NCBI GenBank assembly: GCA_028551475.1
Contig: CM052362.1
Span: forward strand, 11,677,816-11,741,815
Direction: 5' to 3'
DNA from: Casuarina equisetifolia
Lineage: Eukaryota > Streptophyta > Magnoliopsida > Fagales > Casuarinaceae
Length of the DNA stretch: 64,000 nucleotides
Below are positions 1 to 11,892 of this stretch, piece after piece. The position numbers and the translations under genes were made by a program. Numbering within the stretch: the first letter of the stretch is position 1; each line of letters starts with the position of its first letter. Below the pieces are notes generated by a model. That model was not told where the DNA came from, ran no database searches, and saw only the letters and a program-made list of their open reading frames with translations.

Positions 1-540
1 GTTTGCTAGCAAGTTGATGGTAAAAGTTTATGTTTAAATTAGTATTTAATTGTAAGGATTTTAATTCTATTTGGTGTATATAGCTTAGGCCGATATATGG
101 TAATAGCATAGTTCCTTTCACAGGAAATGAAATAAATCATTTAGTCTCCACATTAAATTTTTTATATCAGGAAAATGTGTAAGGATAAACTAGCTTGGTT
201 TCTCATTGCTCCCAAATCTCCTTCTGTGTCTTTCTCCCCAGGTTGATTGAGCATTTTCTTTTCTTATCAGCAAATTTAAGCGTTCTGATTTAACAGCATC
301 CTACAAGTGTGGCTTAAAAAAGAGGTGCAACCCAGTAAGCTGGTCTGCTCAAAATGGGCGAAGACCAGAAGGAAGGAACCGAGCCGGTGAAGGGGATAAT
401 CACCAAAAGAAAGAATAGTGGCCCAATATGAATGATAGACACCTGGCGGAAGGGACCCAAGCCTTGTAGAAGATCAGAAGTCCGGATTTTGATGAGCAAA
501 AGCCCACAATTTCACAAAGGGTCAGTTTTATCCTAAAGCT
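1..540. other. intergenic, no gene recognised
   Basis: AT-rich DNA without a convincing coding frame on either strand. Positions 310-490 are less AT-rich but hold no family I recognise; the 61-residue minus-strand frame there has no motif. Confidence 0.5.
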
Positions 541-550
541 CAATATAGTT

Positions 551-858
551 CATGATGTTCCTCTTAAGAAGAAGTGCCAAATTGTCAAAAAGAGAGAAAA
601 ATAAGGAGCTTATAAGTGTGAGGGTGAAAGCTTCTTTTGAGTTAGTTTTTAAAAACACCACACTTGGTATCAAAGCGGATCAAGTAATAAAAAAGAGGTT
701 AAAACCTACTATGTAAAACAGATGTGTGATGGAAGAAATTGTTAAGAAATAGCCCACATTAGTAAAAAGTGAAAAAAAGAAAAAAAAAATGAGGAGTTTT
801 ATTAGTGTAAGGGTGAGACCCTCCTTTGAACTAACTTTTAAAGAGGTGGAGGTCCAAA
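551..858 (+). mobile_element. degenerate TRIM-like element (two short LTR-like repeats around a tRNA-Met-type PBS)
   Basis: Two diverged direct repeats of roughly 115-135 bp (about 551-664 and 725-858) share blocks such as an ATTAGTGTAAGGGTGAG-like segment followed by a TTTGA(G/A)(T/C)TA(G/A)(C/T)TTTTAAA-like segment. Directly after the first copy, at 665-676, lies TGGTATCAAAGC, which resembles the plant primer-binding site complementary to initiator tRNA-Met. No coding capacity lies between the repeats. This is the layout of a terminal-repeat retrotransposon in miniature (TRIM). Boundaries are approximate and I could not see a target-site duplication. Confidence 0.5.
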
Positions 859-3459
859 AACAATGCATTTTCCCTTCAAGGAGAATTTATTGTTATTGAA
901 GAAAACAACTTTTACATAAAAGCATCTTTTTAAATCAAAATAAAATGATTCAGTCTCCTCATTCATTTTTTTAAACCTTCATGACAGAAAATACATTCAT
1001 TGCTCAAAATCTATGACCCAAAAGTCAAAATCAATGACCCAAATCTAAGATAAGTTTCTATGATGGATCTCTTGAAGAGCCTCCTGCTACTTGGGTTGTT
1101 GGTTCCTAGTTGCAATCATTCTCTTTTCCTTTTAATCTAAAAAGAATTAAGGTTTTTAATCTGTAATACAAGAGGCCACTTCTCATCTAAGGTACGTTGT
1201 GAATTCTTCTGGTTGTACATCACTAGAAGAGATAATCAGTGCATAACTATTTTCCGGAGAGGAGCCTCAAGTGTTATCCACGCACATGCAAACCCTTATA
1301 AGATGCAGTTTGAGGAAGGTATGGTCAATGCATTTTGTATTGCGTGGCCTGAGTTTGCACAATGAGGTGCAATGTAACATAGAGAATCGGTATCATATTG
1401 TTTTGGCGGTCCTTTACATCTATTTGAGGGATAATCGGGAAATCGCATTTGAAAAGTACCTGTTTTATGGGGAGAATTTTTTTTTGTAGAATTTACCTCT
1501 TTTCTCTAGTATTCTTCAGTCTTGGTATGGAATCCTCGAGTTCCATTTCATCTCCTGAAGGAAAACGTGCAAAATCAGATCACAGCGATAAGGATGAATC
1601 TGATCATAGCAGGGAGAAGGTAAAATGTCTTTGCAAATAAAAGAAACTGTATGATAATCTGGAATATAAATTGAAACCGTGCAATCTAGAACTTGACAAC
1701 CTCAATACAAAAGCACGAAAAAGATCATTTCAAGCTGTTTTATGGGGGTAAATTTATCGTAATGTTATTTATTATATGTGCTTCTTGTGATTTAAATGAG
1801 TAATTCCAATTGTGGGATTCCTTGTTGAGTTTGAATATGGGAAACAAATCTTGGATTCTTGGTGGGGACTTTAACTCAGTTACATCTCAAATTGAGAAAA
1901 GGGGGGGAAGACTATATACTCAATGAGATCTATCAAAGAATTTTCAACATTTATTGCTATTGCAAGATTGCTAGATGTGGGATTCTTGGGAGATCCCTTC
2001 ACTTGGTGTAGTAATGAGATTAGGAATCAAAAAACCTGGTTAAGACTAGATCAAGTACTTATTGATCAAGAGGCTGCAAAAGCATTCCCGAGTATATCAG
2101 TTACACATCTAATTAGATTATATTCAAATCATTGTCCGTTGCACATTGGGCTTGTAGAACCAAGAAGAAACATGATTACTTACAAATTCCAAACAAATGA
2201 TTGATGAACAATCGTTTATACCAACAGTAGAAGCAAAATGGGAATTCTTCAAAGACAAAAATCCATGGTACGAGCTAGATGGCCTTCTCATGCATGTGAA
2301 ACAAATATTGATTGAATGGTGTAAAAGGATTAATGAGAGGAGACAACAACAAACAAGGGAGATGGAGCAGAAAGTTTAGTCGCTAGACCACGAACTAAGG
2401 TCAGGTTGGGCACAAAACAAGTACGAGGAATACAAAGAAGCACATAAAAGATATGAGGAGTTGATCACAATAAATGAAGGGACATTAAGAGATAAGGCAC
2501 AAATTAAATGGCTATAAAAGGAAGATTGAGGTATTAAAAATTTTCATGTATGCATCAAGGAGGGGAACCTTCAATCCAAATGGAACTTATGCCTTCTAGA
2601 TGGGGAATACACATTAGACATGGCCATGTTACGGTCCCTTGTTCTGGATTACTTTTCACATATTCTCACGGAAGATTGTAACTCATTAATCTTGCGTCCC
2701 CTACATTTTCCCTCACATCTAAGAGAACAAAGTGACCTACCAGACTTCATCCCAAGGTCGGTAACTCAAGAACAAATGAGATGTTGTGCAAGTTATCTAA
2801 ATGGCAGGAAATAGAACAAGCTATCAAGAATTTGGATCCAAACAAGGCTTTGGGACCGAATGGTTTGATGGGACATTTCTTTTAGGCAAGTAAGGAAGTG
2901 ATTAAAAAGGACAACATAGCAGTGATACACGATTTTTTTAGAAGGAATCAATTACACAATCAAGAAACCTTCGATGAGATGTGAACTAGTAGCATATGTT
3001 ACTTCAACTATAAAATCACATCAAATCCTCTTAACATTAGTCTTAGTGCAATACTTCCTATGCTTGGTCTCACAAGAACAAGTTGGTTTTGTCTAAGGAA
3101 GAAACATTCATGAAAATGTAGCCATTGCATAAGAGATGGTGAATTAGCTTGACAAGAATGTTAAAAGGGGAGACATTATGGTCAATTTATATGTCCAAGG
3201 AATATAACATAATAAAATGGAGTTACATACTTAAGGTATCGTAACATTTTGGATTTGCTTATGCTTGGCGAGATATGGTATTCACATGCATTTTGAAACA
3301 ACTATTTCTCAATTTAGTTACAAGAGGTCTTAAACAAAGAGACTTATTATCCCTTATCATATTCATCCTTGCTCAAGATGCCTTTAGCCACAAACCAAAT
3401 GATCTTATGGAGAAAGGCACAATAGGGAAATATAAAGGAGACAACAAATTCAACAGGGT

Positions 3460-4129
3460 GTCACACCTTTTACATGTGGATGACTTGTTGATCTTCATGA
3501 AAGGAAATATATGATTCAAAGTGAGTTAGCCTAGTGAATATGGAGGAAATATGCAAACACTCCATAGGTATCACTGTAATTTAATTCAATTTTGTCTTTA
3601 TGTAACTCATGGTGTTTTGAAGTCACACCTTTTACATGTGGATGACTTGTTGATCTTCATGAAAGGAAATATGTGATTCAAAGTGAGTTGGCCTAGTGAA
3701 TAGAGGAAATATGCAAACACTCCATAGGTATCTGTTGGAATATATTTTAATGATACTAAAATATATTAACATTTTGATGCTAAGAGAAAGGGAATTATAA
3801 TATAAGAATATTGTAATCATTGTTTGATTATTTATTTATGAGTTTTTATTAGAAAAATAATGCTGAAACAGTTATGTAGGAAATTAGGTTTAAAAGGAGA
3901 AGCTTGAACCAACTAAACCCATATGCAATCAAGTCCACGCAAATGAGACCCAGTCAGTGCGTGACCTAGTGAGCTTGCTAGCGTGACCCAACCCAGACAC
4001 AATCAAGCTAGCCCAAACACAGTCAGGCTCGTGTAAATGCATCTCAAACCTAGTCTTTGTGCGACAAATCCAACAATATCACTGTAATTTAATTCTATCT
4101 AGTCTTTATGTAACTTATGGTGTTTTGAA
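3460..4129 (+). repeat. 162-bp tandem duplication within the LINE, second copy split by an insertion
   Basis: Unit 1 is 3460-3621. Unit 2 is 3622-3732 plus 4081-4129, interrupted by the solo LTR at 3733-4075. Both units start GTCACACCTTTTACATGTGG, contain the RT catalytic-loop remnant, and end in TGGTGTTTTGAA. They differ at only a handful of positions, so the duplication is clearly younger than the LINE insertion. Confidence 0.85.
3733..4075. mobile_element. solo LTR (343 bp) with 5-bp target-site duplication
   Basis: The segment starts TGTTGGA and ends TCCAACA, a perfect 7-bp terminal inverted pair of the TG...CA type. It is flanked by GTATC (3728-3732) and ATATC (4076-4080), a 5-bp target duplication with one mismatch. 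The uninterrupted copy of the same host sequence in unit 1 of the tandem duplication (junction after 3572) is the empty site, so the boundaries can be read exactly. There is no internal coding region, PBS or second LTR, which fits a solo LTR left by recombination. The parent family and its orientation are not known. Confidence 0.8.
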
Positions 4130-5149
4130 GTAGCATAAAACAATCAAAGAAAAGCCACCACAATTTGGTGAGCTAGATTACATCCTATGGCTTGCACAAA
4201 ATGCAATAAAACCAAAGGGCACACCAATGAATGTGAATAGAATATGTACATATATTAATCATTGGATGATTAACTCTTTCCATCTCTTTGCATTGCTACT
4301 TTGACAAGTTTTGTAGATCATATTACTTTAAATAATTTAAAATTACCCATAAAGTAGAGGGAGATCAATAAGGCAATTAGATAAGTTGGCAACCTCCCTT
4401 AAATGGTGAGTTAAAACTCAATGTTAATGGTTCAAGTGATGGTTGAAATAGCACAAGAGGAAGCAATAAGAGATAACCATGGGAGCATTGCAAGGGCTTT
4501 TGTAATGAAGATAATATAGGGAAAAATGAGAGAGATAGCAATGAGAGTATCATATAGGGTTTTGTGGCAAAGATAGGAAAGAGAGCAATGAGAGCATTAA
4601 ATGAGCTTTTGCAACAAAGTTTTGTGCAAGAAGTAATGCACATACAAAGGCACATGCCCTTCTCACAAAACATTATATATATCATAAATAGAGTTAGATC
4701 CCATAACTAATACAGTTGGACTCTTACTACCAAGTGCAATGCATGCTACACAAGTGAAAATTGTCATGGCACCTAGAATATGTGATTTGCTTAAGTGTAA
4801 ATTTACTCCCTCTTCACACCATCATTAAACTCATATAGAGGGAAGGGAATGTAGTAATGGATAGACTAGTAATTCTAGGCACCAACTTCAAAATGTGCAT
4901 ATTGTGAATCAATCAAACTTAATGCCACAACCATTTTGGAATAACTTAAGAAAGGATCAATTGGATCTAAATAACTACAATCCTTTATATTAAGCTTACA
5001 TGCTGCCTTTCATAATATTCTTTCTTGCTATGAATGTTGTTTGCAACAATGTTTGTAGCTTTGATTGCTCTTCTTAATTATTACAATTAGTCTTATTATT
5101 ATTAATAAAATTTATCAAGATATAGCCTTTGTTTCTTAAAAAAAAAAAA

Positions 5150-6975
5150 ATACACATCTCATGGGAATTCTGTCATCACTCAGAACCCATGAAGCACTCA
5201 TCACCAATTAATGGGACTTTACAGTCAACCCTTAAGGGACCTCTCTCATACAACTAGCTCATCTATGTTCCACTACCTCCCTCCTTTTTATAAAGAAAAT
5301 ATAAATACTGTAATTACAATTATGCCCTTTACATTAGGATATTATAGTCATGCCATTAACCTAATTATTCCACCTAATTATAGCACTTTGTAATGATTAG
5401 ATTGTTTTTTTTTTTTTTCCCTCAAAGTCAAAACACTTTGAAATGATCTGGTGATACCATCTAACATGCTAGGCTGATTGAAAGTAGCAGTAAGTATTCT
5501 TTTTCTTTAAAATTTCTAGATCATTGTATGGGGAATTCTACAGCTTCTGATTACAAGTGTCCCATGCATAATCCTTACACTCCTGCCTTTTATTGATTAA
5601 CAACGTCAGCAGAGGAGACTTGGTATCTTCGTAGTGAAGTACTTGTTTTTTTGGCTCAGTGGCAAAACGTGTAATTATTTGGTGACTATCAAACATGTTA
5701 TGCCAGCAGGATTTCTTAGAAACAAAAAGAAGCCTATAAACTGAAGATTTGTATTATTTTTTTCAAAACGAACTAAATGAAATTTCTAGTAAACATCATA
5801 CATACGTCAACGAAACAAACTATTCAAAGAGCTTTCAAAATCTTTGAATTTTTCTGTGACTTCCTAAATTTCATCATTAACACGCGATTTAATAGTTATG
5901 CTGAAAAAATAGACAACACAGTATGAAAAATCATGACTATAAGATGCTATCATAGAAACAATTAGAAGGGCAGTGCATGGTGCAAAAAAGTGGTACTGTT
6001 GAGGTACAATCCACACTGCTTAACGAGGATTTCTTGAATAATCTATGAACGCTTTTACAGACAAACCAATTCTGCTGGCGCGGTTATTGAAGGTTTCAAC
6101 GGGTCATGTTAAACGAGGCAATTCCTTATTGGAGTTTTAAACTGACAACAGAACTTGAATGAGATTCTTTTCAGGCCCAATTTCAAATAATCTTCACCAT
6201 ACCCAAGATCAATCAGTTGTTCATCTCATAAAGACTTTATTCATTATTTATAAAGTTTAGAATGTTTGCTCCTTACATCACGCACCTTCACGAAAAGTGT
6301 AGGGAATCATTTTTTTCTTATTAAGTTGATTGTTTCAATATTCATCTTAGCCTTGGATGGAAGTGACGGCCAATTAAATTAATGAATATGATTGTAATAG
6401 TTTATCACAATAAGCGTTTTTATGTGATTAGAGGACTAAAAGTCATCATTTTACTGTCGTAAATTTTCTTAAAAATTCCCAACACAGTCAACAACACATT
6501 GGGCAGTGCATTTTTGTGGGGGGATGGGATAATCTCTTCCCATAAAAAGGTTAGGATTCGAGTTGTTTGCCCTCAAGAGAGGAATTTTGGTGGAGTGCCA
6601 CCGAAGACAAAGGTTACATGAGAAAGCAATTCCAGGCCATGGAAAGCCACTCATCCAAAAGGAGAAAAAACTAAAGAGGAACTGCCAAAGTCGGTGAATG
6701 GGGATGGGAGGGAATGCAATGCCTAAATGCCACACGTTCAAACTAAACTCCACGTGCGGGCAGTAATTTTTCTTGCAAAATCTTCATTTACCCAGCTTGC
6801 TTCCAAACTTCATCCATGTGAGAGAGGTTGTTTCCCCTCATTTTCCAGCCTCCTTTCTACCTACCTTCCTTCCTTACTATGCTCTATGTTTTACAGAGGA
6901 ACCACAAAACAAAAGAGAAAAAAAAAAAATTCAATCAGAAAGTGTGGAATTTGTTACTACTGTTAAAGAGTATCC
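5150..6975. other. intergenic, no gene recognised
   Basis: AT-rich DNA downstream of the minus-strand LEA2 gene. The only open frames are short and motif-free. The part next to 6975 should contain the LEA2 3' UTR, but I see no clear AATAAA signal close to the stop. Confidence 0.45.
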
Positions 6976-9064
6976 TTAGACACTCAGTCCATCAAATCCG
7001 CACTGCTTGTAAGTCAGAGACTGCTTCCTCGGACTTATTACTATTGCACAGTCCACAGATACCTGCCCCATACATTATTCACCACCCAAAGTGAGAAACT
7101 CAAAAATAATATTAACCATGAGCCAATGAAATGTAGTCAGTCCTCGTAACATAAACTAAGGTTGATTATTGACTCACTCAAAAACATCAAGTGCAATTTC
7201 TATAAACAATTCAGCATGTCCTTCCCTACCATGCCCTCGATGAACGGGAACATGCGACACGGTCCCGCAATGGGGTCCAAAACGCGAAAGGTCACATGGT
7301 GGAGACTGACAAATTCAATGGAAGTAGTTTTCCAATTTTCTTTTGTCGTTTTTCAGCTCGATTATTTATTTCTTTGGTGAGTCCCATTCCTAATCAAAGA
7401 ATATTTGAAAGGACAACCCAAATATAATTATAAGTTAACAAGTGCCTAACTAAATTTAAAACATATATTATTTAAAATTATTTAAAAATAGGTATTACCT
7501 AAAATTTCTTGGTTACAAATATGATATTAATATATGAATTTAAGCGCATGCATTACGGGAAAAAAAAAATGAATACTGAGTCCTAAATAAACATCTAAGA
7601 GTCAATAATAAGCACTGAAAAGCTGGTGAGATGAAAGGGAAAGAAGAAAGTCCGGGGGGATCTTTAGAATGACAAAGAAGGGAGCAAAAGGACGAAAAAG
7701 GACACGAACGAACGCAAAAATCCAGGAACATGCTCTACCAAAGTGGCGCGCACTTACAGAAGCCTAAACTTGGGGTTAAGTGCCACGTCACCACAGTTAA
7801 TATGTTCATTGTACTGTGGCCGTCATTGGCGCGGCTTTTCTATTTTATTTTCTTTTAAAAAGGACGCGTGAAAAGAAAGCAAAATTCCGGCACCGCTAAA
7901 GTAAACACCCACGACCTTTTGGCACAGTTCCGCGTGTGCTTCTTCTCAAACAAACAAGGACTAGGATCTACCATTTTAACAAGCATAGATAGCCAAGATT
8001 AAGGGCTACTAAACTCAACCAGCAGATGGCGCAAGTTAACATTGTCTGCACAACAAATCAGCGGCGCAAGCTAGCTAGCAGCTCGAAATACTAGCAAAAG
8101 AGGCTGGGAAAGGACAGAAGGGGCATTGACAATGAATGAAGACTTGGATTTGAGGAAATGAGAGGGAACCAAGCCCCATCTAATCCTAAAGGTACAACTA
8201 AAACAACCAAGGCCCTAAATGTAGCAACTAGTAATGGCCAAAATTCAGTGAAGGACAACGAGATTGGAAAGGAAAGAAGGACTTGGAAATGAGCAAAGGG
8301 AAAATGAGCAACTGTATGGACTTTTAATATGAAAGGGAGTTTACCTGAACGCCAGGGGAATCGAAGTCCAAGACACGGATCTTAGCGGAAACGTCACCCA
8401 GGACCCTGAGCTCCACTCGGTCATTAAGAGAAGCGTCCCTGACTAAATCGGCGGCGTCGGCTTGGAGCAGATTGACACGATCGACGGCGATGGTGGCCTC
8501 CACCTGCCTGACGCTGTGGGCCTCCTGATAGAAGCCGGGCACGGAGGCTTTTCCCAAGGGGATCCCACGGTACATGACGGTGAACCTGGACTCGCCGTAC
8601 TTGATCCCCACCCGGTTGGGATTCACTGCCGTAAAGAGCATACGTATGCTGAGTGATAGGGAGGCGGAGGAAGGATTCGTCTCTGGATTCGTGGCGGTGA
8701 GGGCGGCCGGGGAGGAGGGATTGGGTGTGGTGATGCCCATGTACTGGACACCCACTTGCTGGAGATCGAAGGAGGGCTTCTTTGGTTTGACAGCCAAGAT
8801 GACGACCAAAACGATGGCCAGGACTAGGAGAGCTAAGAAGGAGAACAAGAGGAAGAGACAGCAGCAGCAGCCCTTCAAGGAGGCTGAGGATGAGGAGGAG
8901 GACGACAACGGCGTCGTGGGGTAGTAACGTTGTTGACGTCTGGGCTCCCCGTTCACGGTGGCCCTCGTTGTCATTCTTCGATAATTGTCCGCCGCTTCGG
9001 CCTGTTGCATCTCCCGCTCGCCCGCTCGCCCTCTCGCCGGGCTCTCTCTCTCTACCTTATTCAT
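6976..9064 (-). CDS. LEA2-domain, NDR1/HIN1-like (NHL) membrane-anchored protein, two exons
   Basis: Exons on the minus strand are 9064-8345 (240 codons) and 7062-6976 (28 codons plus stop), giving 268 aa. The 1282-bp intron has donor CAG|GTAAAC and acceptor GCAG|GTATC and is phase 0. The N-terminus is basic and Ser-rich. A Cys cluster (GCCCC) leads into a hydrophobic segment at about residues 65-92, a single membrane anchor. The LEA2 fold follows, with the family-typical TAVNPNRVGIKYG segment near 143-155. Exon 2 supplies the tail VDCAIVI...YKQCGFDGLSV, typical of this subfamily, which shows the split model is right. NHL proteins are usually at the plasma membrane or ER and are linked to pathogen and abiotic stress; the specific role is not visible. 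The start at 9064 is the first ATG after a CT-rich leader; ATGs at 9010 and 8974 are alternatives (250 or 238 aa). Upstream the frame stays open to an ATG at 9334, probably 5' UTR. Confidence 0.88.
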
Positions 9065-9089
9065 ACACAGTACTCTTCGTTTGCTTTTG

Positions 9090-9150
9090 AAGAGAGAGAG
9101 AGAGAGAGGGGGGAGAGAGGAGAGAGAGAGGAGAGAGAGAGAGAGAGCGA
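9090..9150. repeat. (GA)n/(CT)n microsatellite in the LEA2 leader
   Basis: An almost pure GA tract on the plus strand, interrupted by a G-rich patch near 9109-9113. On the LEA2 sense strand it is a CT-rich tract immediately upstream of the chosen start codon, a common feature of plant 5' UTRs and core promoters. Confidence 0.85.
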
Positions 9151-9429
9151 GCGATAAAGGTAGTGCGAGAGTGAGAGCGTGTCTGGGTCTGGCTTTGGGA
9201 GACTTTACTTCACAGAAAAATAAAAGGGGATCGTAACCAAAGCCATGAACAATTAAATGAGGCAAAATCCGGTGTAGTCGGTTTGCAGTGCACCTTGAAC
9301 TGGAGTTAAAAAACAAAACAAAAGAAGTGGACATTTGGACAAAAGAGGGGCTCACCTCTTAATGGGGCTCACACTTACGGGGAGGTTTCGATTCACAACG
9401 ACGCTAATAAGTTGTTACATGGTCGGCGT

Positions 9430-9576
9430 CTAAGACATTATATATCATACTTTATATAAGTAGCTTGGCTACAAAATGGTATATGGGATGATCATATAAG
9501 TAGCTTGGCTGCCCTCCTCTTATTGAATTAACTTTTTGGAAAGAAATTTAGACTCATTATAAATGGTATCGAAGCT
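9430..9576 (+). mobile_element. TRIM-like LTR fragment with primer-binding site
   Basis: A short LTR-like segment ends in ACTCATTATAAA and is followed at 9564-9575 by TGGTATCGAAGC, which resembles a tRNA-Met primer-binding site. Inside it a 17-bp sequence, ATATAAGTAGCTTGGCT, occurs twice (9454-9470 and 9494-9510). The upstream part with TATATAAG and the ATGGGATGATCATATAA block resembles plant TRIM LTRs. I see no matching 3' LTR, so it is a truncated copy. It lies 366 bp or less upstream of the LEA2 start. Confidence 0.4.
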
Positions 9577-11892
9577 AAATCATTCTTAGTGTGAGGTTGA
9601 TGGGGGCTTTGCCTACTTTGAGAGTAACGTAAATTTTTTTAAGATGGAACTCAACCATGTAACAATTAGGATATTTAGAATTCGGTCAATAATGATTATT
9701 GGTAAGCTTTTTTTTTTTTTAATGAAAATAAAAATGAGGATTAAGAAATTTCTCAAATTCTAATTCCCATGTAATAAAACCTGAAGATGTCAGCAACTTG
9801 TCAAAGCTCTATGTTTTTAATTTCTTTTTCCGGCTTTAATACACAATTTTTGTCATTGCACTCAATTTTGTAACTTTGTTAGACGGCATCATAATCATAA
9901 GAAAATAAATTAACGCGTAATCTAATTTAGCCCCTGCTGCTTGTATGTCCCAAGTGCCTCAAAAATGTTATGAAAGATTCTATTGCTGAATCAGATAACA
10001 TCACCGACCACAACATCCTCCACCAACTAGCTTAGACAATCAATCTATTCTCCTTTTATTACAGTCAATGTTCCTTTGGTTCCTTTTAATTTACTGCTTT
10101 CCTAGAGCATTCAAAGGTTTTCCTAGAAAGATATAAGCTCTTTTTTTTTCCCCTGAATAAAGTGTATGTCACGCTATGAGCATAAGTGATGTTATAAACA
10201 ACTTGATTTAGGAATAAAAATTTGAATTTAGTTGATCCTTTCTTTTTAATAAAACAACTTCCACAATCAAATTTTGCAGCACTTAATCTAGCTAAAACAA
10301 ATGTGCAAATTTAAAACCCGGAGAAGTTTATTCTCTCTATAAATGGTGTTAACACAGTCCTAAGCGAAGAGAGAGAGAGAGAGAAATTAAAATCAGAAAC
10401 AAGAATCAAGACATAAGAACAATCAGCCTCTTGTCTCTTGTACGTCAAAATAACAATCAGCATCTTCTCTCTTGTACGATAACAATTTTTCTTTTTACTA
10501 GTAAGAATATTCTTTCAAATGGTTATAGCTTATGTACAATAACAATTTTTCATTTTACTAGTATCAAGGAAAAAGAGTACAATCAACTTTTCTCTCTCTT
10601 GTTCTACGAAACCTCATATTCTTTTGGATACCGTGTGGGTATATGGTCGTATTTGATATTGGCTATATTTTCGTGTGTGAATTATCTTCTCATAATAAAA
10701 TAAGGAAACGATTAGAACTCATAATATTAGAAGAATATTCAATCTTACCAAAGAGATATTGGGATTTTTGAGCATGAAACTATTGGCACTCCAATATTTC
10801 GGCTACTTTGATATGGGAAGATATGATTCGAACAATTTGAAGATAGAATGACTTTTTGATAATCAAATTTTATGCAAAAAACTTACATATGTATATATTT
10901 AGAATTCAAAAGACTTAAAGATAAAAAAACAAATAAAAATTCCATAAAGTGACAATGACATTGTAAGACCAATAAAAAAAGAAACCAATATGTTGCTTAT
11001 TAGTTAACTTCCTTACCCTTGTTTACAACCTTGCATTGCCTTTTTAATTATGAAAACTTCACTTCCTATTTGCTTCAACCTAGATAACTTCACAAAATTA
11101 TTCTAATATATGGTAGGGCCAAAAGTATCCATAAGTCTTTTAGTGAAATCCTCCTAAGTGACCAATTCATGGAATCATTCCCACCTTCATACTTAGGGAA
11201 TCCTACTTTCTTAATTTTTGATTTACTCTAATCGAAAAACATTCTTGCTCAAGCCTTCTCCCTTCACACTCCTAGACTAATCTGCCTCATCATTTGGTAA
11301 TAACACCGTCTTTTCATGTGTTTTATTTCAACCCACAAGGCCTAAAACTCCGTTTGGCTTGCAGTTTCCACTAGCCCAATCAACTTTAATACCAAATGCA
11401 ATGAGCATTATACTACAAATTGTTAAAGTATGATGGGAGTAGGTTGACAAAAGCATTGTATGTGAAAAAATAAACCCATAACTAGGATATACATAGGGAA
11501 TAACAAAGTGGAAACCTATATCCTAAGTTTGATATTATATTAAAATATGACAGTTTATCCAAAAATCTTATAACATTAGGTGGAGTAACCTCCTCACTTA
11601 TGAACTTAATGGCCCATCCTCTCACTATTAATATGAGATGTCCACATCTTCAATAAGAATGATCACTAGGTTCAAGGATTATAAAACCCAATTAGGTTTA
11701 GGCCAAAGCTTGTGCTTTTGTCATTTACAACTTCCTATGGCTAAGAATCAACACATATCAAATTGATTGAAAAAAAAGAGTAAGAAGAATGGAAGAACTT
11801 GGTCTTGTTAAGGGAGACTTGCACTTCATGTTTATACTCCTAGCAATGTTTTCTTTCTAAACATACAAACTATTGTCTTCCTTTTTCATTTC
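9577..11892. other. repeat-like intergenic DNA, no gene recognised
   Basis: No supported gene. A GA microsatellite lies at about 10370-10384. A 30-bp sequence at 10474-10503 recurs with two differences exactly 60 bp later (10534-10563). Near 11370-11395 the minus strand reads ...ATTGCA then TTTGGTATTAAAGTTG, which resembles an LTR end followed by a degenerate primer-binding site, so 11392 to about 11770 may be an LTR remnant of a minus-strand element. I cannot fix its boundaries. Confidence 0.35.

Larger units (their letters stand above)
1140..5149 (+). mobile_element. decayed L1-type LINE (non-LTR retrotransposon)
   Basis: Broken frames on the plus strand follow plant L1 ORF2 order. An APE-type endonuclease lies at about 1830-2180 (a GGDFNS-like motif near 1860, then a DPFTWCSN-like block and a LDQVLI-like block). 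Reverse transcriptase remnants lie at about 2810-3510 (a DPNKALGPNG-like block near 2840, a degenerate HVDDLLIF catalytic-loop motif near 3475). RNase H remnants lie at about 4400-4860 (LKLNVNGSS-like start, YREGNVV-like end). A poly-A tail of 12 A at 5138-5149 follows an ATTAATAAAATTTATC 3' end typical of plant LINEs. Many stops and frameshifts make it inactive. The 5' end is uncertain. It is interrupted by a tandem duplication and an LTR insertion listed separately. Confidence 0.75.

Noticed and set aside
8462-9236. Plus-strand open frames over the LEA2 exon
   Set aside because: Shadows of a GC-rich minus-strand exon; no motifs of their own.
9065-9355. N-terminal 97 residues of the longest frame over the LEA2 gene
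   Set aside because: The longest form begins at a GTG, and the added part is Leu/Ser-rich translation of a CT microsatellite and UTR-like sequence. A start at 9064, 9010 or 8974 fits the family better.
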